A DNA stretch of 6,847 nt from Hydrogenophilales bacterium RIFOXYD1_FULL_62_11 (lineage in GTDB: Bacteria; Pseudomonadota; Gammaproteobacteria; Burkholderiales; Thiobacillaceae), in the NCBI GenBank assembly GCA_001802655.1, contig MGZO01000005.1, positions 18,017 to 24,863 of the forward strand, read 5' to 3'. Below are positions 6,282-6,847 of the stretch, in pieces. Numbering within the stretch: position 1 is the first letter of the stretch; the number at the start of each line of letters is the position of its first letter. The notes under the pieces were generated by a model, which was not told where the DNA came from, did no database searches, and saw only the letters and a list, made by a program, of their open reading frames with translations. Made by a program: the position numbers and the translations under genes.

Positions 6282-6847
6282 ATGCAAACAGTCAGAAAAG
6301 CCGTATTTCCAGTCGCGGGCCTGGGCACGCGTTTCCTGCCGGCCACCAAGGCCAGCCCCAAGGAAATGCTGCCCATCGTCGACAAGCCGTTGATCCAGTA
6401 TGCCGTTGAAGAGGCCATGGATGCGGGCATCACCGACATCATCTTTATCAGCAGCCGCACCAAGCGTACCGTCGAGGATCATTTCGACAAGGCCTACGAA
6501 CTGGAAACCGAACTCGAAGCGCGCGGCAAAAAACGCGTGCTGGAGCTGGTGCAATCGATTCGCCCGGCCGGCGTCAATTTCATTTACATCCGGCAGGCTG
6601 AAGCCTTGGGTTTGGGACATGCGGTGCTGTGCGCGCAGCCGGTGGTGGGAAACGAGCCGTTTGCGGTCATCCTGGCTGACGACTTGCTCGACGGCAAGCC
6701 GGCGGTGATGAAGCAGATGGTCGATCAATATGGGTATTACCAATGCTCGATACTCGGCGTGCAGCAAGTGGCACCCGAAGAAACGGCGTCTTACGGCATC
6801 GTGGATGCCACGCCGATGGCTGAACGTGTGTCGCGCGTCAATGCCAT
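6282..6847 (+). CDS. galU: UTP-glucose-1-phosphate uridylyltransferase, N-terminal part (3' end outside window)
   Basis: GalU makes UDP-glucose from UTP and glucose 1-phosphate, supplying sugars for LPS, exopolysaccharide and UDP-galactose or UDP-glucuronate. The first 188 residues are present of a family length near 290-300; the window ends inside codon 189. The nucleotidyltransferase signature is complete: 'AGLGTRFLPATKASPKEMLP' (12-31) followed by 'DKPLIQYAVEEA' (34-45). 'QAEALGLGHAVLCA' (105-118, uridine-binding loop) and 'VILADDLLD' (129-137, metal-binding Asp) follow in the expected order. This pattern separates GalU from the RmlA glucose-1-phosphate thymidylyltransferases, which lack the 'TKASPKEMLP' form. 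The close paralogue GalF cannot be fully excluded without the C-terminus, but it is known mainly from enterobacteria. Start ATG 6282 is supported by AGGGAA. It is the second envelope-sugar gene of the window, with kdsA. Confidence 0.96.
   Translation, partial: MQTVRKAVFPVAGLGTRFLPATKASPKEMLPIVDKPLIQYAVEEAMDAGITDIIFISSRTKRTVEDHFDKAYELETELEARGKKRVLELVQSIRPAGVNFIYIRQAEALGLGHAVLCAQPVVGNEPFAVILADDLLDGKPAVMKQMVDQYGYYQCSILGVQQVAPEETASYGIVDATPMAERVSRVNA

Overview
The window looks like an ordinary, tightly packed chromosomal housekeeping region of a Gram-negative bacterium, most likely a betaproteobacterium. It is GC-rich. The run pyrG-kdsA-eno-ftsB is an order I associate with Betaproteobacteria. A LigA with the 'LSIRTETDT' variant and a ZipA-type protein fit the same group. 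Genus or family cannot be fixed from the sequence alone, and there is no rRNA gene.

Layout: all seven genes are on the + strand, and almost every base is coding. (1) 1-475 is the 3' end of pyrG (CTP synthase). It overlaps kdsA by 4 nt at ATGA. (2) kdsA (472-1314) makes KDO-8-phosphate for LPS and carries the residues of the metal-dependent class. (3) A 61-nt spacer (1315-1375) is the only intergenic gap over 25 nt, apart from a possible 43-nt one if ftsB starts at its later codon. It holds a bulged hairpin and a Shine-Dalgarno sequence for a TTG-started eno. (4) eno (1376-2659) is enolase. (5) ftsB (2637-2996) overlaps the end of eno, unless its true start is a TTG at 2703. (6) A zipA-type division gene (2989-4179) overlaps ftsB by 8 nt and is best started at 2989. 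(7) ligA (4179-6257), NAD-dependent DNA ligase, starts on the last base of the zipA stop (TGATG). (8) galU (6282 to the window edge), UTP-glucose-1-phosphate uridylyltransferase, follows after 24 nt with its own ribosome binding site.

How they fit together: the overlaps suggest one co-transcribed, translationally coupled unit from eno through ligA, probably continuous with pyrG-kdsA upstream. Its products serve nucleotide supply (PyrG), envelope sugar precursors (KdsA, GalU), glycolysis (Eno), septum assembly (FtsB, ZipA) and DNA replication or repair (LigA).

I see no mobile element, CRISPR array, tRNA, toxin-antitoxin or defence module, and no convincing undescribed system. The most interesting points are a roughly 110-residue extra domain in the ZipA-like protein that may be a diverged second copy of the ZipA C-terminal fold, the direct ftsB-zipA junction, the hairpin before eno, the obligatory TTG start of eno, and an extra Cys-Pro step in the LigA zinc finger.
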